NCBI GenBank assembly: GCA_030704615.1
Contig: CM060731.1
Location: forward strand, 36,208,001 to 36,272,000
Direction: 5' to 3'
DNA from: Takakia lepidozioides
Taxonomy: Eukaryota > Streptophyta > Takakiopsida > Takakiales > Takakiaceae
DNA length: 64,000 nt
This document shows, piece by piece, positions 24,360 to 34,160 of the stretch. The notes under the pieces were generated by a model. It was not told the origin of the DNA. It did not search any database and saw only the letters and a program-made list of their open reading frames with translations. The position numbers and the translations under genes are program-made. The stretch's first letter is position 1, and each line of letters begins with the position of its first letter.

Positions 24360-24450
24360 AAACATATGACCCCAGAAATTAGTGGTCGCGTCAATTTTAA
24401 AATTAAAGAAATTGTGTGACCGCCACTTTTGGTGGTCATATAACTCAATT
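24360..24450. repeat. Diverged palindrome-array remnant 2
   Basis: TGTGACCGCCACTTTTGGTGGTCATA and a neighbouring half-site (TTAGTGGTCGCGTC) are decayed copies of the palindrome seen in arrays 1 and 3. Confidence 0.45.
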
Positions 24451-24459
24451 TCAACTAAT

Positions 24460-25590
24460 TTTGGACTTGAGATGAGTATATAAATAACAAAATAAATAAT
24501 ATATGAAAGTAAAATAAATAATTTTAAATCAACTAATATTACATTATAATCATTACAAACTAATTCTGTGTACTTTGTCAAAAAAAATAGTCATATATCT
24601 TGGATATATTGGAAGAACTTTGACTCTAATGTCGACGTTTACAAGAACATAGTAATAAAACTGTACAGATTCCAACAACATTGTAATCTTAGAAAAGACA
24701 GTGAAAGCAGTTGCTTTTCATGTACACATTGCATCATCACATGGGAAAAACAAACCCAGTATATATATATATATATATCATTGAAGAGACGACAATATTT
24801 ACCACCAACTAGCCTAGATATGCAAGTCGACTGTCATCGACCTCTCCAACAAATCATCCATACGCAGTACCCCAACATCTTGGAACATAATATTCTAGAT
24901 TTGAGATGAAATCAGAAATGATGATTCTCTTCCTAAACGACTTGCATTTAGGGGATAAAATCGAAGACGCTTTCAGTTGGCACACATGCTTCTAGCATGA
25001 CTCTTAACAGCAGAAAAGCATGATCTATTTTTGGAATGATTGAATGTGTCATCAGAATTGATGTTTGAAGCCGTGGTTGATGAACTTGAAGATTTTGAAC
25101 CATTGTAACTTCAAAAGTCGAATTTTTTTATTCTCCTGGAGATCTCGACTTCTCATAAAACACTCATCAATCACTTGACACTATGAAACATCAAAGCCAC
25201 AAACCCCGTCAAAAATTAATTCATAGACACAATAAAAAAATAGTACATAGTACATAATACATAGTATCTCATCATATTACAAAATAAAATGCAAATTATC
25301 ATTGATTATATTTGGAACGTTGATATAAATGACAAAGTACATACCAAGATTGAATAATGAGGCACGGTTGTCCGGGAAAGATAACGCGCGGATCAGATTA
25401 TCGCCCGAACCAAGACGAAGTGAGTGATCCCAACTAATTACCCTATGAGACATTCTTGCGTGGCTCTCGTTCGCATACTTAACAACACTGGATACTCCTA
25501 TCATGTTTGAGATTAATGGTTACACTGTACCATTTATGTTAGATAACTTAATATCTGATCCATCGAAAGAAAAAAGACAAATCCCATGGG
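24460..25590. other. AT-rich DNA, nothing recognised
   Basis: Contains a (TA)n tract at 24760-24778. No exon pair, RNA gene or terminal repeat found. Confidence 0.35.
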
Positions 25591-25593
25591 AAG

Positions 25594-25680
25594 GCTGTCG
25601 TGCGCATACGTATCGCTACACAACTACATCGCTGTCCAAACTACACCACACATATATGGACAATAAAGTAGTCTGCCACG
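25594..25680. repeat. Repeat A (87 bp), outer copy
   Basis: Nearly identical to 26037-26123 (two differences by eye). Starts GCTGTCGTGCGCATACG and ends GTCTGCCACG. One base separates it from repeat B. It looks like a second copy of the U3 start of the retroelement LTR. Confidence 0.85.
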
Positions 25681-25681
25681 A

Positions 25682-26036
25682 TGATTGTAAGAACTAAACT
25701 CACATGTCTGATAACAGAGAAACACAAAACACAACACAATCACTCATTAAAATACGAGTTGAGCCAGGGGCACCCCAAGCTATGGGGACTCCACCCCACA
25801 ACATCCTATTCTCCCTTCATAAGCACACTCCGATTCTAAGCGGTGAAGGAGCTCGGTCGTGCATGCTCAACTCGAGAGAGATGAGCCGCACGACTGACGC
25901 TCTCGTGAAGATAAGATGATTTAGGTGTCAAGCTAAACTTGATACCTGACTTAACACTTGAACTAAATCCAAGTGTTAAATACAAATAACTAGCTTTATT
26001 CTAGTTAGTTTCACACTGTGTTTATTTAACTTGACA
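25682..26036 (-). repeat. Repeat B (355 bp), probable LTR core, left copy
   Basis: Same length as 38276-38630 with no indel and about nine differences, mostly transitions, so roughly 97% identical. On the minus strand it starts TGTCAAG and ends CAATCA, so it has the TG...CA ends of an LTR. It contains AATAAAG. Two hairpins: AACACTTG...CAAGTGTT and TAACTAG...CTAGTTA. Together with repeat A' (26037-26123) it may form a 442-bp 3' LTR of the element to its right. The short ORF inside is a by-product. Confidence 0.65.
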
Positions 26037-26123
26037 GCTGTCGTGCGCATACGTATCGCTACACAACTACATCGTTGTCCAAACTACACCACACATATAT
26101 GGACAATAAAGTAGTCTGCCACA
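26037..26123 (-). repeat. Repeat A' (87 bp), probable U3 start of the 3' LTR
   Basis: Copy of repeat A. On the minus strand it begins TGTGGCAGACTAC directly after the purine tract at 26124-26135, where the 3' LTR of a minus-strand element must begin. Confidence 0.65.
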
Positions 26124-26137
26124 ATCGCCCCCCTAGC
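26124..26137 (-). promoter_or_regulatory. Polypurine tract of the Gypsy element
   Basis: Minus strand reads CTAGGGGGGCGAT, then TGTGGCAG. A purine-rich run immediately before a TG dinucleotide is the plus-strand priming site of LTR elements. It lies about 250 bp after the last coding codon (26377). Confidence 0.65.
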
Positions 26138-26376
26138 TGGTGGATAGATCCCTCTAACTCCAGATAGCTACAAGATGTAATAGCCACAGCCGTACTAAGT
26201 CCTCTATCACTGTCCCTATTGTACTCAAACTCCAAGAGGCCGGGTACAAGAGTAGCCCCATCGTTAGTCGCCGTCTTGCAATCTGTGAACTTGAGCCAGG
26301 ATCTCGTGTGTTCAAGGTCTCATAGTAGCTTGGCCTTGCATTTCTTGTTAGCCTTCCATGGTTGTATCCACTCCCA

Positions 26377-27914
26377 CTATCCAATGCAATGCGGACATAA
26401 CCAATCCCCATCAGGAACCATCTCAAGAGGTGGAGTCAAACATCCCATATGCCAACCTCTAGAGCATCGATCACACACCAGTATGGTGTCTGCCCCTCTA
26501 GCAAACCCACACAACATGCACCTCAAACTTGCAGGTACCACTGCCAGGTTTGGGTCAATCCTGCCATCGACATTTGGAAGGTGACATGACGCACAATTAC
26601 GCAGATGGTCCTTCCAAGTTATGCCATCCCGACCCTCCAAGATCAAGACGCCTGAGGGCAATACCTCTCGAACCCTCAAAATAACACGTCCTGCAGTCAC
26701 ATCCAAGGTCGTAGGAGCAATCTGCTGCAGATAAACATAGTCACCAGGGTTAAATCTCCGGATCCCAGGACGATAGCCCCCACCACGTATGGTAGCATAC
26801 CTCAACGTATCACGATGTTGTGCAATGGTAAGATTCTCGAAAGCCATGGGCATAACTTTCTTGAACAACTCTGCACGCTGATCACATGCACGTGCCCACA
26901 CATCCGAATCATCAAGGTTAAGAACTGTAGCAGCTTCTCTACGAATGGATGTAGGCAAATCCGGCTCTCGGCCAAAGAGAAGAAAGTATGGTGAGAAGGA
27001 GGCAAGTGATGCTTGCTTGCTGAACCTATAGCCCATGGCTAACCAGGGTAACTGAAGGTCCCAATCTCATAGGTGTCCCTTCTGCAAGCCATACTTGCGC
27101 AAACCCCTCTTTATTTTCTGAACAACCCTATCTACCAAGCCATCGGTCTCGGGATGATCCCGAGAAGTGGTGCGGTGGTCTACTAAGGCATTGTCACACA
27201 AAATCTGAAACTCCCCCAAGAACTCTCTCCCTTGGTCCGTGAGTACCTCAGCTGGAGCACCGAATCGACTAAGTACACAATCCAAGAATGCATACGCAGC
27301 TCCCTCACTAGCCTTATCAGGCAATGGAACCAACTCGATCCACTTGGAGAAGTGCTCCACCATCACCAACACTTGTTGTGGTGCATGGTCAGTGGCAATG
27401 GCCATGCGAAGTCAAGACTCCACATGTAGCCCAATCCCATGATCGGAAGAGGGTGCAATTGTGGAGTAGGGGCGTTGAATGAAGCACGCACCCTGTCACA
27501 TACCATATACCTAGCCACAAATTGTTGCACATCTGTGTGCATACCATGCCACCAATACTGCCCCTGCAGTAGACTATGAGTGCGTCGCCCCCCAAAATGC
27601 CCCAACTCCTCATGGGCATGCCGCACTAACCGTGCCCGCTGTGTTGGGTGAGGCACAATCCTCACTCGACCATCCTCCCACACTCGGAGCAGGTGTGTCC
27701 CCTCCCACTTGAACCTCTTGGCTCATTGTAGGATCCGATCCCTCTCTTTGGCAGTCGCAGTGGCTGCCGTGTCTCCGGTGCGGAGGTAGTCCAACACAGC
27801 TGAATCCTCATGTATATCTTTGGCGCCACCTTGCTCATTGCTGGCCTCAGGGTCCTCAGATACTTGATCTACAGTCATCCTTGTTGCAGGTCCAACCTGG
27901 CCTTCCGCTGCCAA
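26377..27914 (-). pseudogene. Gypsy integrase with C-terminal PHD finger
   Basis: Zinc-binding N-terminus: HAHEELGH, then YWWHG and YMVCDRV, where the first of the paired Cys is now Tyr (27363-27683). Core: SLDFAWP, LTDQGREF and RDHPETDGLVDRVVQ (27067-27405), the third acidic position now Asp rather than Glu. C-terminal part: FGREPDLPTS, FNPGDYVYLQQ and ILRVREVLPSGVLILEG (26377-27036). The last ~48 residues form a PHD finger: CMLC, CDRC, WHMGC, GDWLCPHC. The full C4HC3 ligand set is intact. PHD fingers read histone H3 tails. Here it occupies the place where chromoviruses keep a chromodomain. Stops and at least one frameshift (near 27400) inactivate the copy. Confidence 0.85.
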
Positions 27915-28021
27915 GATACACAGAAATGCAGATGAATGTCATCCGGGCACCATCTCCTCGTCCGTCTCACCATGCCACCGAGCTCCAGTATCATCCTGCT
28001 GGCTCGTGCATGGATTGCGAC

Positions 28022-29390
28022 TCAACCCATCTGCATCCTGATTGACCAAACCGGTTGATGCACAACCTGAAAGTCATACTCTTGAAGGATGAGTGCCCAC
28101 CGTGCAAGCTTCCCCGTAAGCTTGTCTGACTCCATCAACCACTGGAGTGGTTGGTGATCCGTGACAAGGGTGAAGAGATTGCCGTATAGATAGCACCTGA
28201 AGTGTGCCATGGCCCACACTACAGCTAAGCATTCTCCCTCATATGAGCTATACTTAGACTCTGCAGCGTTGTTTGAGCGGCTAGCATAAGCCACTACGAA
28301 CTCTTTTCCCTCATCATCCACCTGTGTGAGCACCGCTCCAAGCCCCAGCATGCTCCAATCTGTATGCAGCTGAAAAAGACGCCCCCTGATAGGTCGTCTC
28401 AAGATGGGCGCCGAGGTCAACCTCGCCTTGAGCTCTTGAAAAGCTTGTTCTTGCTCATCTTCCCACTGCCACTCTTGGTCCACCTTGGTTAGTTTGGTTA
28501 GAGCCTTTGCAATGGCACTAAATCCCTTAACAAACCGTTTATAATAGTTTGCTAACCCCATGAAAGCTCGAACTCGGCTCACATCCGTGGGGCATGGAAT
28601 CTGTGCAATGGACTCTACCTTAGTCTGCTGTACCCCCAATCCTCCAGGATATATCATGTGACCCAGATACTCAATTTGGTTTTGGAAAAACTTTCACTTC
28701 CCCGGATGTAACTTCAATCCGTGCGCCCTCAAGCGCTCAAATATCACCTGAAGGTGTCTCTCATGCTCCTCCACCGTAGTACTAAAGATGATGATGTCAT
28801 CTATGTAGCACCGAGCAAACTCCACCCCTGCTAGAATCTTGTCCATGACTCTCTGAAACTCTGCCGGAGCGTTCTTAAGCCCAAATGGTAAAAACCGCCA
28901 CTGGTATAGGCAATCCTTCCTATGCTCATTGATCCCCCAGAATGCCGTCTTCTGCTTATCCGCCTCCTTGATCGGCAACTGGTGATATCCGGATCGTTAA
29001 TCCAAAGTGCTAAAGACCTTGGCATGCCCAATGGCATCAAAGATCTCCTCTGGTGTTGGCGTGGCATACCTATTGGACTTGGTCTGACGATTTACAGGCC
29101 GGTAATCACCGCACATACGTCTCTCCGTCCAATTGCCATAGACATCCTTCTTGGCTGGCATCACTATGGTGAAGCATACTCTCCCCCAGATAGCTCCACC
29201 AAACCAGCCTCCCAAAGGTCCTGAGTTCTCATCTGAATCAAGGACCTCTCCATGTCACTGTATCTATAGGGTCTCCAAAAGATTGGCGTGTCAGTAGCCA
29301 ATTCAATGCGAATCTCTTGACCCTTCAGTGCTCCTAAGTCATTCAAACTGAAGGCAAAGCAGTTCATGTAAGCCCTCAAGAACCGCCGTA
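28022..29390 (-). pseudogene. Gypsy reverse transcriptase and RNase H
   Basis: RT: IELATDTPIFWRPYRYSD and LWEAGLVELSGGEYASP (frame of Gag), then after a frameshift near 29210 VMPAKKD, MCGDYRPVN, KVFSTLD, FLPFGLKNAPAEFQRVMD and CYIDDIIIFS (the catalytic YxDD near 28800). A TGA after LHPGK (near 28693) interrupts the thumb. RNase H: FQLHTDWSMLGLGAVLTQ, YSSYEGECLAVVWAM and LVTDHQPLQWLM (28022-28657), typical Ty3/Gypsy. The tether after RNase H loses frame near 28020. Confidence 0.9.
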
Positions 29391-29799
29391 TACATCGTCT
29401 CTCTCCTCCGGTGACTATGGGTCCAACATCAGGCTCCCAGTTGTCCTCCGTGACTGCAACCTTGAGTCCAGCAGGCTTAGAGGTAGAAGACGCGTCCCGT
29501 GGTTGCTATGCTGCAACCTCTTGAGCAGTGACCACTGCCTGCTCTGTCAGTGACAATGTCTCATCGTGCCCCATCATCCCATCCTTAAGGACCTCCTCAA
29601 CCCGAGAAAAATCCCCAGCCTCATCCATCACAGCCGCCTTGGCTGCCACCTCCTTCTGAACCTTGAGCACCTCCCACGTGTGCCATGGATGCGGCCTGCA
29701 CCTTGTGGTCCTCACCTGTTCGCCCCCACTCGCTGCCTGTACCGTCTCGGTAGGCAAAGAGACTATCAAGGGAAGTGTACTGCATACTCTGCGCTGCTC

Positions 29800-30906
29800 A
29801 GCCATAGCCAAGCTGATAATCCAGGTCAAGCAATTGAGATCCATGGCTTGCCCCAACACCTGACGACATGATGCCTAAGAAAGAGATGGCACCGCCGTGG
29901 TACCAGTGATAAAACCCATTGCCCGCTCGCGCTCGTCAGCATTGAGCTCTAACTACTGCAACTGGCTATCCCACAAGAGGCCAGGTCCACCATCCCGGAA
30001 AGCATGAAATCCTGGAAAGCTGAGCGGTGTAGGCAATGCTGCTCGTGGGTGACCCACCTTATTGACCACTGCCAAAGGTGATCGGTCATCGTGTCTCACA
30101 CGCTGAGACCGCCTCCCTATGTCCAAAATGCTATCCACCGTCAGGTTTGGTGGCCGCTGCACCCCATCAAATGCACGCTTGAGCAATGCAGGTGGCATCA
30201 AGCTGGTCCACCTTAGTCGTGGGCGATGAGCCCGTGACCCCACTGCAGCTGCATCCAGCAACACTGCTGACCCAAGCCAAGACCGCACTTGATGTACACT
30301 GGCCATCACCTTGGCCCGAGAATCATCCATCAATGGCACATTCTCCAAGATATATGCCGGAGAGTCTGTCTGCTGAAGCTGTAAATAGCGCAGGACCCTC
30401 AACATCTCCCAAAACAGACGTGACCTTGAGTCTTGTAACCCATTGCCATACCTAGCTGATGAAAGCCCTTGGCAGGGCCAACCTACCACTACTAAGTGAA
30501 TAGGGCCAACCCGCTCCAAATCATGCGCCCCCAGCAATGAGATGTCTGCTGGCAAGGCTTGTTGGTATCCACGAACTGCAGACACTGGCAACAAATCAGG
30601 GTACTGCTGCACCAACTGAGCAACATGGCGTAGTGAGACGTGTCGTGCAGTCTCATCCCTCTCCACATATAGGTAACGTCAAACTCGTACACCTGCCTGC
30701 AGCACTGCATCCAATCCAGTGCTAATCCCGCCAAACAAGTCCAGAAGGCATATGCCTTCATCCGGGCACTGCCACACAAGAGGTGTGGTGTCCAATGACG
30801 ACAACTGAGGTGGTCTTTGTGCAATCACCGCACTCTCCTCCTCTCCTAACGGTACAAAGGCCTCTACCCAGGCTTGTTGCACCCGTCTATCAGCAGCCTG
30901 CTGCAA
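29800..30906 (-). pseudogene. C5 cytosine DNA methyltransferase domain inside the Gypsy polyprotein
   Basis: About 310 residues between protease and RT. Motif I LLDLFGGISTGL (near 30750, SAM binding). Motif II YLYVERD (near 30665). Motif IV VVGWPCQGLS (near 30485, with the catalytic Cys). Motif VI YILENVPL (near 30350, with the catalytic Glu). Motif VIII AVGSRAHRPRLRW (near 30230). Motif IX ELNADERERAMGF (near 29940) and motif X VLGQAMDLNC (near 29855). Motif order is the canonical one. The AHRPRLRW block and GGISTGL recall the DNMT3/DRM side of the family more than DNMT1. TGA at 30679-30681 (a probable CGA Arg codon) and two further stops near 29950 and 29880 are the only breaks; the frame equals that of Gag-protease. 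It would methylate cytosine C5 in DNA. Confidence 0.9.
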
Positions 30907-30921
30907 ATGCTTGCTCGTACC

Positions 30922-33711
30922 CTACAATGGAGTGTGAGCAACCATGGCAGGCAACTCCGCCGTATCATGCATGTCATCCTGCTCTGCTGGAGGTAGCACA
31001 TCCTCTGCATGGGCATTGCCCTCCAGCAACTTTCCAGGCCAACTAACTGCAGCTGTAAAGGCTGTTAGTGTTGGCATCTTGCCCCGTTGGGCAGCAGCAA
31101 CACCCCCAATGAACGTCACAGGGAGCTGTACACGACGACCATCCCCTGACTGCCATCCAGGCCTATAGGATGCTGACTCATCCCAAAAATCCAGGGTGAA
31201 GCCCATGGGATACAACACTGCCCCACCAATGAGGACATCGTAAGAGACCGCGTCTGTCACAATGGCCTTGGCTCGCATCACTGAGCCATCTATAGGATGA
31301 TCCGGCTGTAGTCTAATGGCCAACTCACGCCGTATCATGCCCCGAGCCTGCTCTGATCCTCCCAGAGATGTCTGTATCTGGAAGGGACAAGGCTCCATAT
31401 CCGCCTCCATGAGGCCCAAACCTGCAATAGCGGCTTTACCCAACATCAGTGGCTGAGCTCCCGAGTCCAACAAGACCCGCAGTGGCCGGTACCTCTTGCC
31501 TACCGGTCCACTCAAAGAGAAAATGTCATCCTGGTTGTCTAACAAGACAACTCCAGGTGTCACCATGGCGCGCTCAAAGGCTGGCCTAGCTGGCAGCTCT
31601 GTCAACCTAGCAGCTGTAGCTTGCCATGGCGCAGCCGTGGCAGTCTTGACCCTCAAATCCAAGGATCCCTCTGCCACTATACCTTCCACTAACTCCGTAG
31701 AAGATGAAGTGACCTCCCCACTCTCGCAGAGTGTTGCTGCTAGTCTGAATACTGCAGCTGGTCTTACCCCCGGCGTCGCAATCATGGTTGTCGAGAACAG
31801 TGGGGCCTGACACATAGAGGTGGCCGCCCCCAACAACACACTGGCTGCACTAGCCTTAGCAGCAGGTGTCAGTGCTACACATGTAGCTCTTCCCAATGGC
31901 ACAATAACCTCCGCCTCAGTATCCATGGGGCGAGAATTAGGTGCCATGGATGTCGTCAACACTATCTCCGCCAAGACGAATGATTGAGGCAATCTAGCCT
32001 GACGGCTTGCCTCCCCACGTTGTGAATCCAACTCCAACTCCAACTCTGCACCTCGTGGCTCAGGAACTCGTGCTGCTCCTCGAGTGACGGCTGCAGCAGA
32101 CTCCACTTGCACTAGTGGTAGTGCTGCCCCACACATAAATCCCATGCCTCCCATGTCTCCTCCGTCAGGATGACGCTGCTGAGGAGGAACAGGAGGTGGA
32201 CCCTCAGGTCTTGGAGCTGGTACCACCTGAGCTGTGGCCATGGCAACAAGCCTTTGCTCTAGCTGCTGAAGCCGGTTGGCCATACCTTGGTCAACACCCT
32301 GACCTCCACATCCTTGGCCATACAGTGCTTGCCCTCGTCCTGCACCTCGTGCCTGAGCACCTCGTCCTCTCTGAGGTGCTCCACCTCGCCCTCGGCCACC
32401 ATTGTTCCCTTGGAACTGGCCTTGCCGCAACTCAGGGTGCAAGTCATAACACTGGGCATCTCCATGCCCATACTTGCCACAATGCCCACACTGCAACTGT
32501 GCAGGCTGTGTTTGTGCCGGCCTTTTGCCACTCTCTGGGCAATCTTTCTTGACATGGGGTCCTCCACATGTCCAACATATCACCCCAGGTTGTTGTTGGC
32601 CTGCAAAAGAAGCTACTGGCCTCTGCACCTGAGGTCCCCTGTAAGCTCCATGGAATTTGGGTTGGGCAACCTTGCCCCCCTGACCACGCTGTTGGGCAGT
32701 CCCTTGTACCTGTTGGCTGGCAGCTGGACCTCGTGCAGATATGTCCTTGCCAAATCCAATGGTAACAACTCGCTCCTCCACCATGTTAAGCTCAATCTGC
32801 TCAGCCTGCAGAAACACATCTGCTAATGTGGGTTGGGCTGTTTGTAACAGGGTTGCATCCCGCACCCGTCTCCTGAGCTCCTTGTCCAAAATTCCATACC
32901 AGAACTGGATTGCCTGAGCTTCAGTAACCCCTTAGGTCACACTTATCAAGCGCCTCATACGAGTGTAGGCCTCTCGCAGGCTCTCACTGGATTTGCGCTG
33001 GAAGTCTTGCAAACTTCGCAGCTTCTCTGTCCGTACACCTTGGTAGTTCCTCCGCAACTCCTGGAAGAACTCTACCACCGGGCTGAATCTAGGCACATGT
33101 GTTGTAGTCGTGGCAGGAGGAGTAGTAGCACCTTTTGAACTGGTACCACTTGCACTACTTGTTCCACTACTAGTGCTGGCAGTAGGAGATATTGGTACTG
33201 ATGCAGCTACTGGTTGCGTCGTGCCTCGAGTAATGGAGACGTAGTCAGGTGACCAATACATCCTCCACTCCTCAATCTCTGCTTCATGTCCTTGCCTGAA
33301 CTTGTGGTAATTGTCCATAGGCGGGCCTTCCAAATGCTGGAACAATCCCTTCCACGCCATGAATGGGGTGAACAACTGTGGAGTGCGCATCTGCTGCAAA
33401 TCACACCAGCTGTCGAACTCCTGGATAAAGTCATCCAGCTCGATTGTGCCTACAGCTCCAAAGTACCTACGAGGCCCCTTAGTAGCTCCATACATCTCCT
33501 CCATGTCGTCCCACAATAATGGCGAAGAAAACTGCACACCTGTTGATGAAGCCTCCGGGTCTATGTCAGACTCTACAGTAGTTGAGGGTGGAGGTGAAGG
33601 TGGTCTGAACCGAATACCTCGTCTTGTGAACCCACTCTCACTGCTAGTGCCTGTAGCCGTACTCCCCTCAAAACCCTTGGGTAACTCCGTGATGACACTC
33701 ACAACGTGCAC
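30922..33711 (-). pseudogene. Gypsy Gag and aspartic protease
   Basis: Gag core (32932-33711): a Gly/Ser-rich start, LDDFIQEFDSWCDLQ, LFTPFMAWKGLFQHLEG and LRSLQDFQRKSSESLREAYT. A TAA at 32932-32934 breaks the frame, which resumes GVTEAQAIQFWYGILDKELR. Two zinc knuckles follow: CWTCGGPHVKKDC (near 32570) and CGHCGKYGHGDAQC (near 32475). Then a long Gly/Arg and Pro-rich linker. The protease has RVLLDSGAQPLMLG (near 31480), the DSG-type catalytic site. The ORF ends with TAG at 30922-30924, again in frame with the methyltransferase. No ATG is visible at the start; the upstream codon before 33711 is a stop, so the true start is lost or further right. Confidence 0.87.
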
Positions 33712-34160
33712 CTCCCCTACGTGACACTATAAGGCTCTAGTACTAATTCTAATAGTGACACGGGTGGGCACCTGTTGCAATTTAAGGGTCATATCCCAGT
33801 GGCTCAGGGCACCTGCACCTGCATCCACCACAAGAACTCCTATGGTTGGCTGGTCATCAACCCAGTCTCACCATAAAAGAAACATTGGTGGTCTTGCTGG
33901 TCATCACTCCAGCCTCACCAAAAACAGCATACTCTAGGATTGACCGGTGATCAAATCCGGCCTAATCCCTATGAAAGCAAGCGCCCACACAAAACCAGCA
34001 TGGCTCACAGTCAAGCATGCAGGCGTTGGGGGGGATCCAAACACAAGAAATCAAAACATCAACACCCCCACACCAAAATCCATCTGCAATGCTGATCCTG
34101 CAGAACATCCCAGCCCAAAACCCCGGACTGACTGGCCTCCACCAAGAGAGGCTTTGGCAA

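Larger units (their letters stand above)
26124..33720 (-). mobile_element. Ty3/Gypsy element with built-in C5 DNA methyltransferase and PHD finger
   Basis: Order on the minus strand: Gag, two zinc knuckles, aspartic protease, C5 cytosine methyltransferase, reverse transcriptase, RNase H, integrase, PHD finger, purine tract. The stretch from 33711 to about 29250 is one reading frame broken only by in-frame stops. One frameshift lies in RT (near 29200) and more lie between RNase H and integrase. RT-RH-IN order makes it Ty3/Gypsy. The right boundary is unclear: repeat B recurs at 38276, but a spliced gene of another origin lies between. The copy cannot be active, but its parent would have encoded the whole polyprotein. 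Confidence 0.88.

Noticed and set aside
25704-25919. 71-aa ORF repeated at 38298-38543
   Set aside because: The two ORFs are similar only because they lie in the two copies of repeat B; it is LTR-like DNA with TG...CA ends, not a gene.
32196-32826. Plus-strand ORFs over the Gag zinc-knuckle region
   Set aside because: Antisense to a clearly coding Gag-protease frame with zinc knuckles.
33720-33775. CACTA transposon end (CACTATAAGG ... AATAGTG)
   Set aside because: The motif starts like a CACTA terminus, but no matching inverted end or 3-bp duplication was found near 37.3-37.7 kb.
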